A stretch of DNA of 26,456 nt, taken from positions 1 to 26,456 of IMG/VR virus record IMGVR_UViG_3300034407_002229. One strand, given 5' to 3'. The translations under genes were made by a program, and so were the position numbers. Below the pieces are notes generated by a model. The model was not told the DNA's origin and did no database searches. It saw nothing but the letters and a program-made list of their open reading frames with translations. This DNA comes from a virus. This document shows, piece by piece, positions 14,449 to 22,212 of this stretch (position 1 is its first letter; every line of letters begins with the position of its first letter).

Positions 14449-15728
14449 AGGGTGCGGTTGTTTTTTCCAAACTCAATCGAAATGCTATATTGAGAAAGTT
14501 CTTGATTTTCAGCAACTTTGTATGTTACCGTTCTACTTGTGACCACCACGGGCAGCCATCCAAATTCCTGAATGTAAACCTTTGGACTTTGTAACAGCGC
14601 TTCTATTAGAGGTTCCATTTCAGCACCTCGAAAACCCGTGTTTAAAGTCATCTGCTGCACTCCTTGAACATCATATTGCTGCCTTCCACCTTCCCACGGG
14701 TAATTGTTCCAGCCCGAAGCTCCTGCATTGTAGGCTGTGCTTCCACTAGATTCAAATTCACTTACCTTGACACTTGTGGTTGTTTTATTACTCTTATCAA
14801 ACGTCAAATAATCCCAACCTCCTAAACCGTTTAAAAACGCCAATCGATAAGACGTGTATTTGCTGCAATCGAGCCTTTTGAAAATATATGTTTGGGTTTG
14901 TTGGTTTGTAAAAGTCAGGCTAGTATATCCGGTAATTTCGTAACTGTCCCACCCAGCATTTGCTGCATCAGCGGGAGACGCTGCTGCGTTTAATGTTTGG
15001 TTTTTTAAATTAGCTGGACCACAGAAGAAATATGTAATGTCTGTATTTCCAGACCCGGCAACTCCGTTGACTAATCCGGTCGTGCTAAGAACCGTTCCAC
15101 CAGCGTCTTTATACCTTACCTGCCAAACCACAACCTGTGTGTTAACCGTGTTGTCTAGGTTGTTTGTAAAAGCAAAAATGCCCGAATCATTGTCGCCAAC
15201 GTAATGCGTCGTAGACACAGAAAAAACTTTGCGAAACGCATCATTGGGAATGTAACTGTTCAGAGGAGTTGCGGTGCTTGGCGTTTGCAAATCATAAACA
15301 CCTCCTTGCCAAAAATCTAGGTCTGTAGGAGCTGTGAAAGAATAAGTGTAAGTGCTGCCAGTAATGCTATTCGCGTAGCGCCATCCAAGTCGAATGGCAA
15401 TTGTACTTTCTGTAAGATTGATGGCGTTTGTTCCAACAATGATATCATGAATTGCTGCTCCCGTAGAGTCAACCTCATCGTATTTTACGTAGTCAGCAAG
15501 GATACGAGCAATTTCAAAGGTTCCGCAATTCTGTGCATTTAACCCAGCGTAAACTTCAACCAAAGGACCGAGTCCTTGATAAACTTGTAAGACATAACTA
15601 AACCTTGGCTGCGCAATTATGGTGGCATCGGTTTCTTCAATTACATAAGTTGCATAATCAGAAGTTCCTACAAATGCCTTGCTTGCAAGAGATACCGCTG
15701 TTGGCTGTTGGTGAATGGTTAATGCCAT
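14445..15728 (-). CDS. Distal-tail-like structural protein
   Basis: This 427-residue, mainly beta protein lies directly before the hub gene and overlaps its start by four bases. It is rich in Thr, Ser, Tyr, Trp and Asn. A conserved-looking section reads RLDCSKYTSYRLAFLNGLGG then WDYLTFDKSNKTTTSVKV, followed by SPKVYIQEFGWLPVVVTSRT near the end. This form is familiar from Bacteroidota phage tail proteins in front of the tip protein. A distal-tail (Dit-like) or tip-attachment role fits the order; the exact family is not certain. It starts with a TAATG junction. Confidence 0.5.
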   Translation of the reverse strand: MALTIHQQPTAVSLASKAFVGTSDYATYVIEETDATIIAQPRFSYVLQVYQGLGPLVEVYAGLNAQNCGTFEIARILADYVKYDEVDSTGAAIHDIIVGTNAINLTESTIAIRLGWRYANSITGSTYTYSFTAPTDLDFWQGGVYDLQTPSTATPLNSYIPNDAFRKVFSVSTTHYVGDNDSGIFAFTNNLDNTVNTQVVVWQVRYKDAGGTVLSTTGLVNGVAGSGNTDITYFFCGPANLKNQTLNAAASPADAANAGWDSYEITGYTSLTFTNQQTQTYIFKRLDCSKYTSYRLAFLNGLGGWDYLTFDKSNKTTTSVKVSEFESSGSTAYNAGASGWNNYPWEGGRQQYDVQGVQQMTLNTGFRGAEMEPLIEALLQSPKVYIQEFGWLPVVVTSRTVTYKVAENQELSQYSISIEFGKNNRTL

Positions 15729-16336
15729 TATAAAGAGATTGTGATAATAATTGGTTCCGCTGTTACTTTTTCAAAATGCTCAGATACGTCTTTTTGCATG
15801 GCAAGTTCAAGTTCCGGCTTGTATCTTTCATATACTTTGGTAAGTGATTCCTCGCTAAACGGAGTAGGCTTTATACCATATAAATATATTTTTCTACTTA
15901 TCCTTGCGACCTGCTGTTTTCTTGGAACAAACCGTCCCTTAGCGTCACGGAATCCGGGAAGCTTTTTTGTGATAACCCAGCGGTCAATTGCACCTCTTAA
16001 CCCTCCCTTTCGCCCTGACCCACTTCCAAAACTAAATGGAGAATCAGGCGCTTTATTTTCTGGACCACCAAGCGCTCCTCCTACACCATACTCAACGTAC
16101 ATCCAATAATCAGCACCTTCGTATGTGAAGCTGATATTTAGAACGTTCTTATCGTCGACGGAATATTGAAAGTCCACACTCTTGCGCAAATTGCCCGTTG
16201 CGTTTTTTCCTTTTTGGTCCAGATAGTGCCGAGCAGCTAAAACTAAATCGCGACCCATTCTGTTGTAAACGACAGTCAAGTTTTCACACCTCCACCTTTC
16301 TTTCCCGTTGTTAATGTAGAAAGATATACTTTTCAT
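15728..16336 (-). CDS. HK97 gp10-like tail completion protein
   Basis: This 202-residue protein begins MKSISFYINNGKERWRCENL and has the gp10-like core NATGNLRKSVDFQYSV, YWMYVEYGVGG and SPFSFGSGSGRKGGLRGAID, then VARISRKIYLYGIKPTPFSE. Proteins of this family sit at the head-tail interface and help complete the tail. The basic, Gly-rich loop in the middle is typical. It follows the tail terminator-like gene by two bases and shares a TAATG junction with the next. The pairing with a terminator-like gene supports a neck or tail-completion role. Confidence 0.6.
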   Translation of the reverse strand: MKSISFYINNGKERWRCENLTVVYNRMGRDLVLAARHYLDQKGKNATGNLRKSVDFQYSVDDKNVLNISFTYEGADYWMYVEYGVGGALGGPENKAPDSPFSFGSGSGRKGGLRGAIDRWVITKKLPGFRDAKGRFVPRKQQVARISRKIYLYGIKPTPFSEESLTKVYERYKPELELAMQKDVSEHFEKVTAEPIIITISL

Positions 16337-16338
16337 GG

Positions 16339-16803
16339 TTACGCAATCAAAGCGTCACACAGATTGCTTGGCAGGGGAACGTTTATGCTAATGTTCGTTG
16401 ACCATCCAAACAGCATGTTGTCAAAACGAAACTGAAACGGACTACAGGTGAATGGTAAATCAACGGTGTAGTTTGGGTTTGAAATTGGAGAGGTCTGACT
16501 AGCAGCTAAATGCAGCTCGGCAATTACGTCTTGCACAATGAGCAGAGTAGAACTTAAGACGTTGTTTATGATTTCCGCTTGCTCTTCAAATACAATGTCA
16601 GCAACGACAAGGTCAAAATCTAAACGTGTAAACTGCGCGTCTACTTGTGCGTTTGTCACCTGTGCATACATCAATGGATAACCGTTGCTCGGTATCTTAT
16701 TGATGTCAAGCTCGTCAAAGTTGTTTTCATAAAACGTTTGTATTTGCAGGTGAGCCGTTGCAATGTTTTTGAATATTCTACTTACGTCCTGAACTGTTCC
16801 CAT
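16339..16803 (-). CDS. Tail terminator-like protein
   Basis: This 154-residue protein begins MGTVQDVSRIFKNIATAH. The section YPLMYAQVTNAQVDAQFTRL then DFDLVVADIVFEEQAEIINN and ILIVQ-like helix LLIVQDVIAELHLAASQ, ending FRFDNMLFGWSTNISINVPL, matches a family I associate with Bacteroidota phage neck or tail terminator proteins. Its start lies inside the predicted -1 frame of the chaperone gene, which ends at 16778, so the two overlap by 26 bases. The role is inferred from its place before the gp10-like gene. Confidence 0.45.
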   Translation of the reverse strand: MGTVQDVSRIFKNIATAHLQIQTFYENNFDELDINKIPSNGYPLMYAQVTNAQVDAQFTRLDFDLVVADIVFEEQAEIINNVLSSTLLIVQDVIAELHLAASQTSPISNPNYTVDLPFTCSPFQFRFDNMLFGWSTNISINVPLPSNLCDALIA

Positions 16804-17520
16804 TAGTTTTTATTTTTTGACTCATAATCACATCCTTTTCGTATGATAGAAAAGTAAGCGCTTCCCGTACCTTTAGGTTAGTGACACTTTCTATATCTAA
16901 TATATTTCCGGACGCAAGTTGATAGATTATTTGATACCACCCCCATTTTTGAGCGACCGCATTCGCTGTACCTCCGCTGAATATTGTGGCAAACTCCGCA
17001 CTAATTGTTTTGCGATAGTTGAAAAAAAAACCATCAAACTTACTGCAACGCCAAAAGGTGCATTCAGCATCATTTCATTTTTGTCTTCGGTAGGTTGATA
17101 CGGCTCAATTTCGTACCAGTTATTGACCGTGCGTGTGACCGGTCGATAAAGAGTTGCCATGACTTTATGAATATTAGCATCCGCATCTTCGCAAAGAACC
17201 TCAAGGTCCGCAAACTCTCCCACGGATAAGTTTTCCATGTCGGGTACCAATCCATACTGCACGCCATCCATTTCAAACGTTCGTTGCAAATCGTATTTGT
17301 CGGGCGGTGTCTTGAGCCAAAGCAATACTTTTTCAATGCGAGGTATGTCCTTGCTTGTGATTGACATCACTTGCTTTTCGGTGGCTTTTGTTAGAATGCG
17401 AATTGTTGCCATCACCTTATGAATATCCTGCGTGTACTTTTTGTCCAATTCACAGATATCGCGGTATTGCTGAATGCTTACTTCGTTGTAATTGGTAGGA
17501 AACTTTAATGCAAATTTCAT
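16778..17520 (-). CDS. Tail assembly chaperone, predicted -1 frameshift (G-GT) fusion, 247 residues
   Basis: The 0 frame is read from 17520 to the slippery T run at 17030-17022. A -1 shift there continues an open frame to the TAG at 16780-16778. The new 81-residue tail contains FNYRKTISAEFATIFSGG, QKWGWYQIIYQLASGNILD and TNLKVREALTFLSYEKD, followed by a short Ser/Asn/Lys end. The WGWYxxIxxLAxG and ALTFLSYxKD pattern is, to my knowledge, the usual C-terminus of Bacteroidota phage tail chaperones. Fusion length is 166 plus 81 residues. Long and short forms made in a fixed ratio are well known for this protein class (lambda G and GT). A sequencing indel in the run would give the same appearance. 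Confidence 0.7.
16927..17520 (-). CDS. Tail assembly chaperone, short (G-like) product
   Basis: This 197-residue protein starts at an ATG overlapping the terminase stop as ATGA. It begins MKFALKFPTNYNEVSIQQY and contains GLVPDMENLSVGEFADLEVL and NIHKVMATLYRPVTRTVN, then YEIEPYQPTEDKNEMM and a hydrophobic AVSLMVFFSTIAK. The conserved-looking section ends at the T run; the last 31 residues after it (to KNGGGIK) are less typical, which is one reason to suspect the frameshift. These chaperones bind the tape measure during tail building. Here the gene lies about 5.5 kb from the tape measure gene, instead of beside it. Confidence 0.6.
   Translation of the reverse strand: MKFALKFPTNYNEVSIQQYRDICELDKKYTQDIHKVMATIRILTKATEKQVMSITSKDIPRIEKVLLWLKTPPDKYDLQRTFEMDGVQYGLVPDMENLSVGEFADLEVLCEDADANIHKVMATLYRPVTRTVNNWYEIEPYQPTEDKNEMMLNAPFGVAVSLMVFFSTIAKQLVRSLPQYSAEVQRMRSLKNGGGIK
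17022..17030 (-). other. Slippery run of nine T for -1 frameshifting
   Basis: On the minus strand the codons read G GTT TTT TTT TCA. The heptamer T-TTT-TTT is in the correct register for a -1 shift, since both the P-site and A-site TTT codons can re-pair after slipping. The following -1 codon is TTC. The shift opens the chaperone extension described at 16778-17520. I did not identify a downstream pseudoknot by eye. Transcriptional slippage at nine T is an alternative mechanism. Confidence 0.65.
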
Positions 17521-18668
17521 CGAATGTAATATTTACCAGTTTTTTTAATCAGCTTATTCAAACAAACATAGCGTACCGCATCCACTCCGTGATTCCAAAG
17601 GTCGACTGGAATATTAAGTATCTTCCCATTGCGGTCCGTCTGCCATTTGTAGTTGCGAAACTCTTTGTGCAAGTTAACGCTGTTCTCCGTGATGTAAAGC
17701 TTGTAACGTCGCATGGCATCAATACCTATGCGTATCGAGTCCGGACCTTTCTTTGCTCCTTTAATATTAAAACCCATGCGGTGAATCTCTTCAATTGATT
17801 TTGGTTCGCTGCTATCAGCAATTATCTCCATGCGACGGTCCACACCTATGGCACGTAGTTTTTTTGCCACGTCCGGGTTAGTCAGGTTTGTCTCGTACAG
17901 CAGTTCGTCCATATAAATGTCATCGCCTTGTAAATAGACACCGACAATTACCGTCGGGTCGTTTGAGAAACCCCAGTCTAAACCGTAAGCTACTAGCTTT
18001 GCGTTCTCAGGAACTTTTGGTGTTGTTGCCGTGTGAAACACCACCTCCTTGCTTACACCGCGCTCACCGAGCCCGTAGACAGTCCAGTAATATTCGTCAG
18101 TTTCTCTCAGCCTTTCAATCTCTTCAACTAATTCTTTAGGCAAAAACGGGTTATCAAGGTAGGTGCTTTTAAAAAACTCGCTGTCATCACGCGGTATGAC
18201 TTTGTCGTAAAGCCAATGATATTCGTCGCTGGGGTTAAAGTCCACGATTACCTTCCACGTAGTTCTTAAAATTAGTTGCTGCCAAGAGCCCCAATCAAGC
18301 TCGTTGGCTTCGTTGCAGAAAAGGACGTCGCGCTTCCTACCTCTTACTTTTTGGCTCATGTCAACGGAAATAAACTCGATGGTGTTGCCAAACAGATTGT
18401 AAAGGTTTTCCGATTTGTTGTGGTCGTTAGCGTTGTACAAACCTTCGGTTTCTAATATCTCCATGAAGTCACGTAGAACAGAAGCGCGAAGAGCTGGAAA
18501 GGTCTTGCGACAGATGGTGATAACCATTCCCGCGTTTGGATTAGAATGGCAAAGCTCAATCAGACACAAGCAGACGGACCATGTCTTTCCGCTACGCGTG
18601 CCTCCTTGATGGATTTGAATCTTAGCTTTAGAAGCTTTGCAGTCGTAGTACGTTTTTGCCAGCTTCAT
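17517..18668 (-). CDS. terL: Terminase large subunit (ATPase and nuclease)
   Basis: This 383-residue motor protein packages DNA into the prohead. Walker A is GGTRSGKTW (residues 22-30) and Walker B is DVLFCNEAN (114-122), with Glu120 as the likely catalytic base. The C-terminal nuclease domain shows the acidic residues of YGLDWGFSNDPT, IADSSEPKSIEEI and DLWNHGVDAVRYV. Size and motifs fit the Terminase_3 (PBSX-type) family. The gene overlaps the small subunit by ATGA and the chaperone gene by ATGA. Confidence 0.92.
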   Translation of the reverse strand: MKLAKTYYDCKASKAKIQIHQGGTRSGKTWSVCLCLIELCHSNPNAGMVITICRKTFPALRASVLRDFMEILETEGLYNANDHNKSENLYNLFGNTIEFISVDMSQKVRGRKRDVLFCNEANELDWGSWQQLILRTTWKVIVDFNPSDEYHWLYDKVIPRDDSEFFKSTYLDNPFLPKELVEEIERLRETDEYYWTVYGLGERGVSKEVVFHTATTPKVPENAKLVAYGLDWGFSNDPTVIVGVYLQGDDIYMDELLYETNLTNPDVAKKLRAIGVDRRMEIIADSSEPKSIEEIHRMGFNIKGAKKGPDSIRIGIDAMRRYKLYITENSVNLHKEFRNYKWQTDRNGKILNIPVDLWNHGVDAVRYVCLNKLIKKTGKYYIR

Positions 18669-19030
18669 TCATCCAGCAAGTGTGACTTCGTCTGGTCGGT
18701 GTGTTCCAGCACTTCGTCAAACCAAGACAAAGGTTTCTTTTCTTTAATAATCACTTCTTGTGACTCAGTATAACCACGCTTTTTGCCCTTGGTCTTTAAG
18801 TAGAAAATGGTTGCACTTGGGTTGCCTTGCTTGATTAACTTATACAGATTGCTTTCCGCAAAATCTACGGACGCTTCTGCAATGCCCTGCACTTCCTTAG
18901 CATACTCATCGTCGTTCTTTTTCCAATCGTAGTGTGTCCAACGACTAATGCCTACTTGCTTACAAGCTACTGACACCACACCTAGAGAACGCTCCAAAGC
19001 TTCGAGCATTGATTTTTTCTTGTCGTTCAT
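18665..19030 (-). CDS. Terminase small subunit (putative)
   Basis: This 121-residue protein has an N-terminal helix-turn-helix (VVSVACKQVGISRWTHYDWK) and a helical middle with NLYKLIKQGNPSATIFYLKT, then KGKKRGYTE, a combination typical of small terminase subunits that recognise the packaging start. The C-terminus is acidic and variable. It overlaps the large subunit start by four bases and starts six bases after the methyltransferase stop. The order HTH protein then TerL makes this a firm contextual call. Confidence 0.75.
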   Translation of the reverse strand: MNDKKKSMLEALERSLGVVSVACKQVGISRWTHYDWKKNDDEYAKEVQGIAEASVDFAESNLYKLIKQGNPSATIFYLKTKGKKRGYTESQEVIIKEKKPLSWFDEVLEHTDQTKSHLLDE

Positions 19031-19036
19031 TCTTTT

Positions 19037-20224
19037 TTATGTGTTAGGTATGTAAGCTTTTCCATTCACCTTAATTTGCAGGTTAGGCTCTAAGTTAAGC
19101 ATACGGTTGATGACCACTTCACAATATTTTGGGTCTAACTCCATTGCATAACACAAGCGTCCCAGCTGCTCACATGCCACCATAGTAGTTCCGCTTCCAA
19201 TAAATGGGTCCAACACTATCTCTTCTTTGTCTGTGCTGTTTTTGATAAGGTAAGCCATTAGCTCCACGGGTTTCATTGTTGGGTGTTCCCGGCTTGACCT
19301 TGGCTTATCAAATTCAAGTACGGTGGTTTGCTTTCTGTCTGTGAACCAACGGTGCGACGCTCCTTCTTTCCATCCATAGAGACACGGTTCGTGCTTCCAT
19401 TGGTAATCTTGCCTTCCCATAACAAGTGTGTTCTTAACCCATACTAAACATTGACGTATTTGTATGTTGGCTGCTTTCAATGCTAGTCGAAAGTTGATGC
19501 CTTCGGTGTCTGCGTGCCAAACGTAAAAGGCACTACCGGGTTTGATGCATTCCATCGCACGTGAAAAAGCATCGAGCAGGAAAAGATAGAAATCGTTATC
19601 CGCCATGTGGTCGTTTTCAATCTTGAGCTTTTGCTCCGTACCTCCTTCGTAGTTCACGTTGTAAGGTGGGTCTGTTACCACCGCGTCACACATCTCTAGG
19701 GAGGTTAATTTGACGTAGTCATCGTACTTGGTTGCATCTCCGCAAAGCAATCTGTGACTTCCAATTTCGATTAAATCTCCACGCTTTAAAAATGACTCAG
19801 GCGGTAGCTCTACTTCAAAGTCATCGTCTGATGCTTCCGTTTCTAGTTCGTTTGCAAAGTCAATATCAACACCCCAATCTGTAAGGTCTTCTGCGTCGTA
19901 GAGATTTGCAAGCATCTCCATATCCCACGCACCAAATCCAGCGTTGTCTTTAATGACAAACTCCTTCTGTTTTTCTTCGTCCCAATCAACGATTACAATT
20001 GGAACTTCTTTTAAGCCAGCTTCTTTACAGGCTCGGTACCGCATGTTGCCGCCGAGTATAACGTAATCTTTGTTTACGACGATTGGTCGCGTTGATAACA
20101 TCTCCGGAAACTCCTGCACGCTTTTTACAAGTAGCGCAAACTTGTCGTCTTTAATGAACCGAGGATTATTCGGGTTTTGTTTCAGTTGTTGAATCTTCAC
20201 AACTTGCGAGGTAGGCTTGTTCAA
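19037..20224 (-). CDS. ParB-like domain fused to a DNA methyltransferase
   Basis: This 395-residue protein has a ParB-like N-terminus (residues about 8-100: QLKQNPNNPRFI, VILGGNMRYRACKEAG) and a C-terminal amino-methyltransferase. The catalytic motif DPPYNV is at 185-190, and the SAM-binding FIGSGTT at 341-347 lies after it. This order, with the target part between, fits the beta class of N6-adenine or N4-cytosine methyltransferases. HPTMKPVELMAYLI is the helix before the SAM motif. Such fusions are common next to phage terminases and may protect or mark the genome. The start overlaps the preceding gene by 59 bases. Confidence 0.85.
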   Translation of the reverse strand: MNKPTSQVVKIQQLKQNPNNPRFIKDDKFALLVKSVQEFPEMLSTRPIVVNKDYVILGGNMRYRACKEAGLKEVPIVIVDWDEEKQKEFVIKDNAGFGAWDMEMLANLYDAEDLTDWGVDIDFANELETEASDDDFEVELPPESFLKRGDLIEIGSHRLLCGDATKYDDYVKLTSLEMCDAVVTDPPYNVNYEGGTEQKLKIENDHMADNDFYLFLLDAFSRAMECIKPGSAFYVWHADTEGINFRLALKAANIQIRQCLVWVKNTLVMGRQDYQWKHEPCLYGWKEGASHRWFTDRKQTTVLEFDKPRSSREHPTMKPVELMAYLIKNSTDKEEIVLDPFIGSGTTMVACEQLGRLCYAMELDPKYCEVVINRMLNLEPNLQIKVNGKAYIPNT

Positions 20225-20609
20225 GGTCAGCTAGTTTTTGGTTTACACATGAGCCACAACGACTCATTTTATGTCTAATTCTAAATACGCTTTCATACAA
20301 CTTGAGAGCCGCCTCTTGTTGTTGTTTTGTGATACGCCCTTCTTTCCACGCGGCTCTTAAATCAAAAAGCCAAATAGAAGCTTCTTCACCCGTCATTGAT
20401 TTCACAAATGAAAACCGCTTGTTTAAAGCAACCTTTCGTTCTTTGCATCCGCAATCATCCCCCAGTATTTTCTTTACCACCGTCGCAACTCCTGTCGCTT
20501 CTGCTACCGATTCCACTACGTCCCCTAATCCTTTGTGCTTCTTTTTTGAGGTACGCTTTCGTTTTGCAGATGCTTTTGTTGATTGTGCTTCTTGAGATTC
20601 CTGTTTCAT
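20166..20609 (-). CDS. Conserved Cys-containing phage protein of unknown function
   Basis: This 147-residue protein has a Lys/Ser/Thr-rich basic N-terminus, then GLGDVVESVAEATGVATVVK, DDCGCKERKVALNKRF, a helical middle and MSRCGSCVNQKLADLE. The four Cys in DCGC and CGSC could bind a metal. I know this GLGDVVE-DCGCKER pattern from Bacteroidota phages, usually upstream of the terminase, and have not seen a function for it. It overlaps the sigma-like gene by 155 bases in a different frame and the methyltransferase gene by 59 bases. Expression control or packaging-associated DNA binding is a guess. Confidence 0.65.
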   Translation of the reverse strand: MKQESQEAQSTKASAKRKRTSKKKHKGLGDVVESVAEATGVATVVKKILGDDCGCKERKVALNKRFSFVKSMTGEEASIWLFDLRAAWKEGRITKQQQEAALKLYESVFRIRHKMSRCGSCVNQKLADLEQAYLASCEDSTTETKPE

Positions 20610-21018
20610 TGGATAATGTGTTTAATGAATGATTGTGCCAATAATAGATTTCGAAAAGCTTTGCATCAAACCAATGCAGGTTTTTAAGCTTGTCCATAAT
20701 CCACTCCATTTCCTTTTCATATAATGGGACAGCTTCAACTTCAGCTCTTTGATGATACGATTGAAACTGCTGCGTGTTTTCATTGTGCTTTTTGTACTTG
20801 TAGTAATACGGTGAGTTTTTTGAAAAAGAACTGATGCCAATCATTCGCAATATATAAAAGAGAAGCTCGTCACGCTCGCACAACTCTTTTGCTTTTTTAT
20901 TTTCTAAAGCCCATAAACAAATGTCCTGAAATAAATCGTCGCCATTTTCAACCTTAGCCCGACAAAGGTTTAAAAGTTCGTTGTGTTTTTCTTTTATGAA
21001 TAATTCAGCACAGGTCAC
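20455..21018 (-). CDS. Sigma-70-like transcription factor (putative)
   Basis: This 187-residue protein has an N-terminal helical part with GDDLFQDICLWALENKK, like sigma region 2, and near the end a helix-turn-helix (FEIYYWHNHSLNTLSNETGI then SRSTINKSICKTKAYLKK), like region 4. The last 25 or so residues are Arg/Gly/Ser rich and are read from the same bases as the next gene, so they may be of little functional weight. A phage sigma-like factor placed just before the terminase could direct late transcription of the virion genes. It overlaps the NinG-like gene by ATGA. Confidence 0.55.
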   Translation of the reverse strand: MTCAELFIKEKHNELLNLCRAKVENGDDLFQDICLWALENKKAKELCERDELLFYILRMIGISSFSKNSPYYYKYKKHNENTQQFQSYHQRAEVEAVPLYEKEMEWIMDKLKNLHWFDAKLFEIYYWHNHSLNTLSNETGISRSTINKSICKTKAYLKKEAQRIRGRSGIGSRSDRSCDGGKENTGG

Positions 21019-21431
21019 AAATATTTCGTCACTTTTAGGTTAGTCAGTTTGACCTTGTACTTTTCAATCATTTCAGCAAGTTCAGCTGCTGAGTACTTCA
21101 CGCTGATATTACTTAACCTTAACACCTCGTCTGCCGTTCCTTCACCGTAAATTGCGTCCAGCATTTGACCGTGTAGGTACTGCTCTCCTCCGTTCATATT
21201 GCATTGTTTACATTGCAAAGATGCATTGACTAAAGGAGGTTGATGCAACCAGCGCGTCGACTTTTTTGCTCGTGTGATAAAGTGACCGCAGTCGGCATCC
21301 TTATAAAATTTACGGGTGTTGCACGTCACACAATTGCCGTAGCCGTTTTCATCGGTGTTGAATAGTCGGACGTACTCGCTGTATATCCTGTCCAATTTCT
21401 CCACTAGCTTTTGTCTTGGAGTTTTTGCCAT
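21015..21431 (-). CDS. ninG: NinG-like recombination protein
   Basis: This 138-residue protein shows NCVTCNTRKFYKDADCGHFI, then RAKKSTRWLHQPPLVNASLQ and CKQCNMNGGEQYLHG. The two CxxC pairs, DCGHF and QCKxCN are the NinG (Rap) signature, a zinc-binding relative of HNH proteins that acts on recombination junctions in lambdoid phages. The C-terminus is helical (ELAEMIEKYKVKLTNL). It is preceded by two hairpins in the 67-base gap to the nuclease gene. The nuclease upstream and NinG would work together in phage recombination. Confidence 0.75.
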   Translation of the reverse strand: MAKTPRQKLVEKLDRIYSEYVRLFNTDENGYGNCVTCNTRKFYKDADCGHFITRAKKSTRWLHQPPLVNASLQCKQCNMNGGEQYLHGQMLDAIYGEGTADEVLRLSNISVKYSAAELAEMIEKYKVKLTNLKVTKYL

Positions 21432-21441
21432 GAAGTAAAGA

Positions 21442-21495
21442 TAGGTCAGAATGACGTTTCACCCTGACCTACCAACCGAGCGAATAGGACTCGGT
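21442..21495. promoter_or_regulatory. Two adjacent hairpins between the nuclease and ninG genes
   Basis: The 67-base gap contains two perfect inverted repeats in tandem. TAGGTCAG (21442-21449) pairs with CTGACCTA (21464-21471) around a 14-base loop, and ACCGAG (21475-21480) pairs with CTCGGT (21490-21495) around a 9-base loop. The minus strand then has TCTTTACTT and the ninG start ten bases on. Without a clear T run they look more like an RNA processing site, attenuator or protein-binding site than a simple terminator. Confidence 0.55.
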
Positions 21496-21498
21496 AAC

Positions 21499-22212
21499 TT
21501 AAACCCAAGAAGGCAGCTCTAAATTCACAACTTCATTGCTGTAGCTTTCAGGACTGCCATCCCAAAGTTTAAATTTACTCACTAATGTTTTTAATCTTGC
21601 TTTTGACCAATACAATGCGTCCGGTGATATATCATAAACCATGACATTGTAAGGAGCCGTTTTTTCAATTGCTAACCATCTAAATTGGTCGCGTCCAGTT
21701 AGCTCACAGTAAATAGCTGCTTGCAGGTAGTAGTCCATGTTGTAGGCTGCCTTTTTAAAGCCGTTAGGACTTGCGTCTTGACATGTTTTAAGGTCCCATG
21801 TCCCATGCTCATTTGTACGGTCTATCCACCCCTTAAATTCGATTCCGTGTATCTTCTTAACCACCGGAATTTCACTTAATCCTTCTTCGTATATTTTTAT
21901 TGCTTCCGGATGTTCTTCGATTTTATTCTGCATTGCCATAATTCTAGCAAGTTCAGATTCATCAATGACCACTCTAGAACCGTTTTGCCGTTTTGACCAT
22001 TCCGCTTTTCCCGCCTTTGTTCTTTTATCTACTTTCGGCATTACGTCGTAGCTCGAATCAAAATCGTTTCTTTCTAGAACATACTTGTGAAACGCAGTAC
22101 CAAACTTCATGTCCGGTGTTTCCACGCGGTCTCCCATTACGTACTGAATATAATGAGCAGGGCTTTTTGCAAACGCTTTTAAAGCGGTATAGCTTAGATA
22201 ATCTCTTTTCAT
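21499..22212 (-). CDS. RecE-like PD-(D/E)XK exonuclease
   Basis: The start at 22212 (MKRDYLSYTALKAF) is preferred because its ATG overlaps the previous stop as ATGA and is preceded by the AACCACACAAA leader element; an upstream Met at 22236 also exists. The 237-residue protein has MKFGTAFHKYVLERNDF, VMPKVDKRTKAGKAEW and the nuclease core FKGWIDRTNEHGTWDLKTCQ, whose Asp and DLK supply metal and catalytic residues. A later YLQAAIYC supplies the conserved Gln. This fits the exonuclease VIII type used for phage recombination and end processing. No RecT-type annealing partner is recognisable in the window. Confidence 0.75.
   Translation of the reverse strand: MKRDYLSYTALKAFAKSPAHYIQYVMGDRVETPDMKFGTAFHKYVLERNDFDSSYDVMPKVDKRTKAGKAEWSKRQNGSRVVIDESELARIMAMQNKIEEHPEAIKIYEEGLSEIPVVKKIHGIEFKGWIDRTNEHGTWDLKTCQDASPNGFKKAAYNMDYYLQAAIYCELTGRDQFRWLAIEKTAPYNVMVYDISPDALYWSKARLKTLVSKFKLWDGSPESYSNEVVNLELPSWV

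Noticed and set aside
20520-20560. A-AAA-AAG slippery heptamer in the frame of the gene starting at 20609
   Set aside because: A -1 slip there would enter the end of the sigma-like frame and give only a short Arg/Gly/Ser tail, with no conserved product, unlike the chaperone case.
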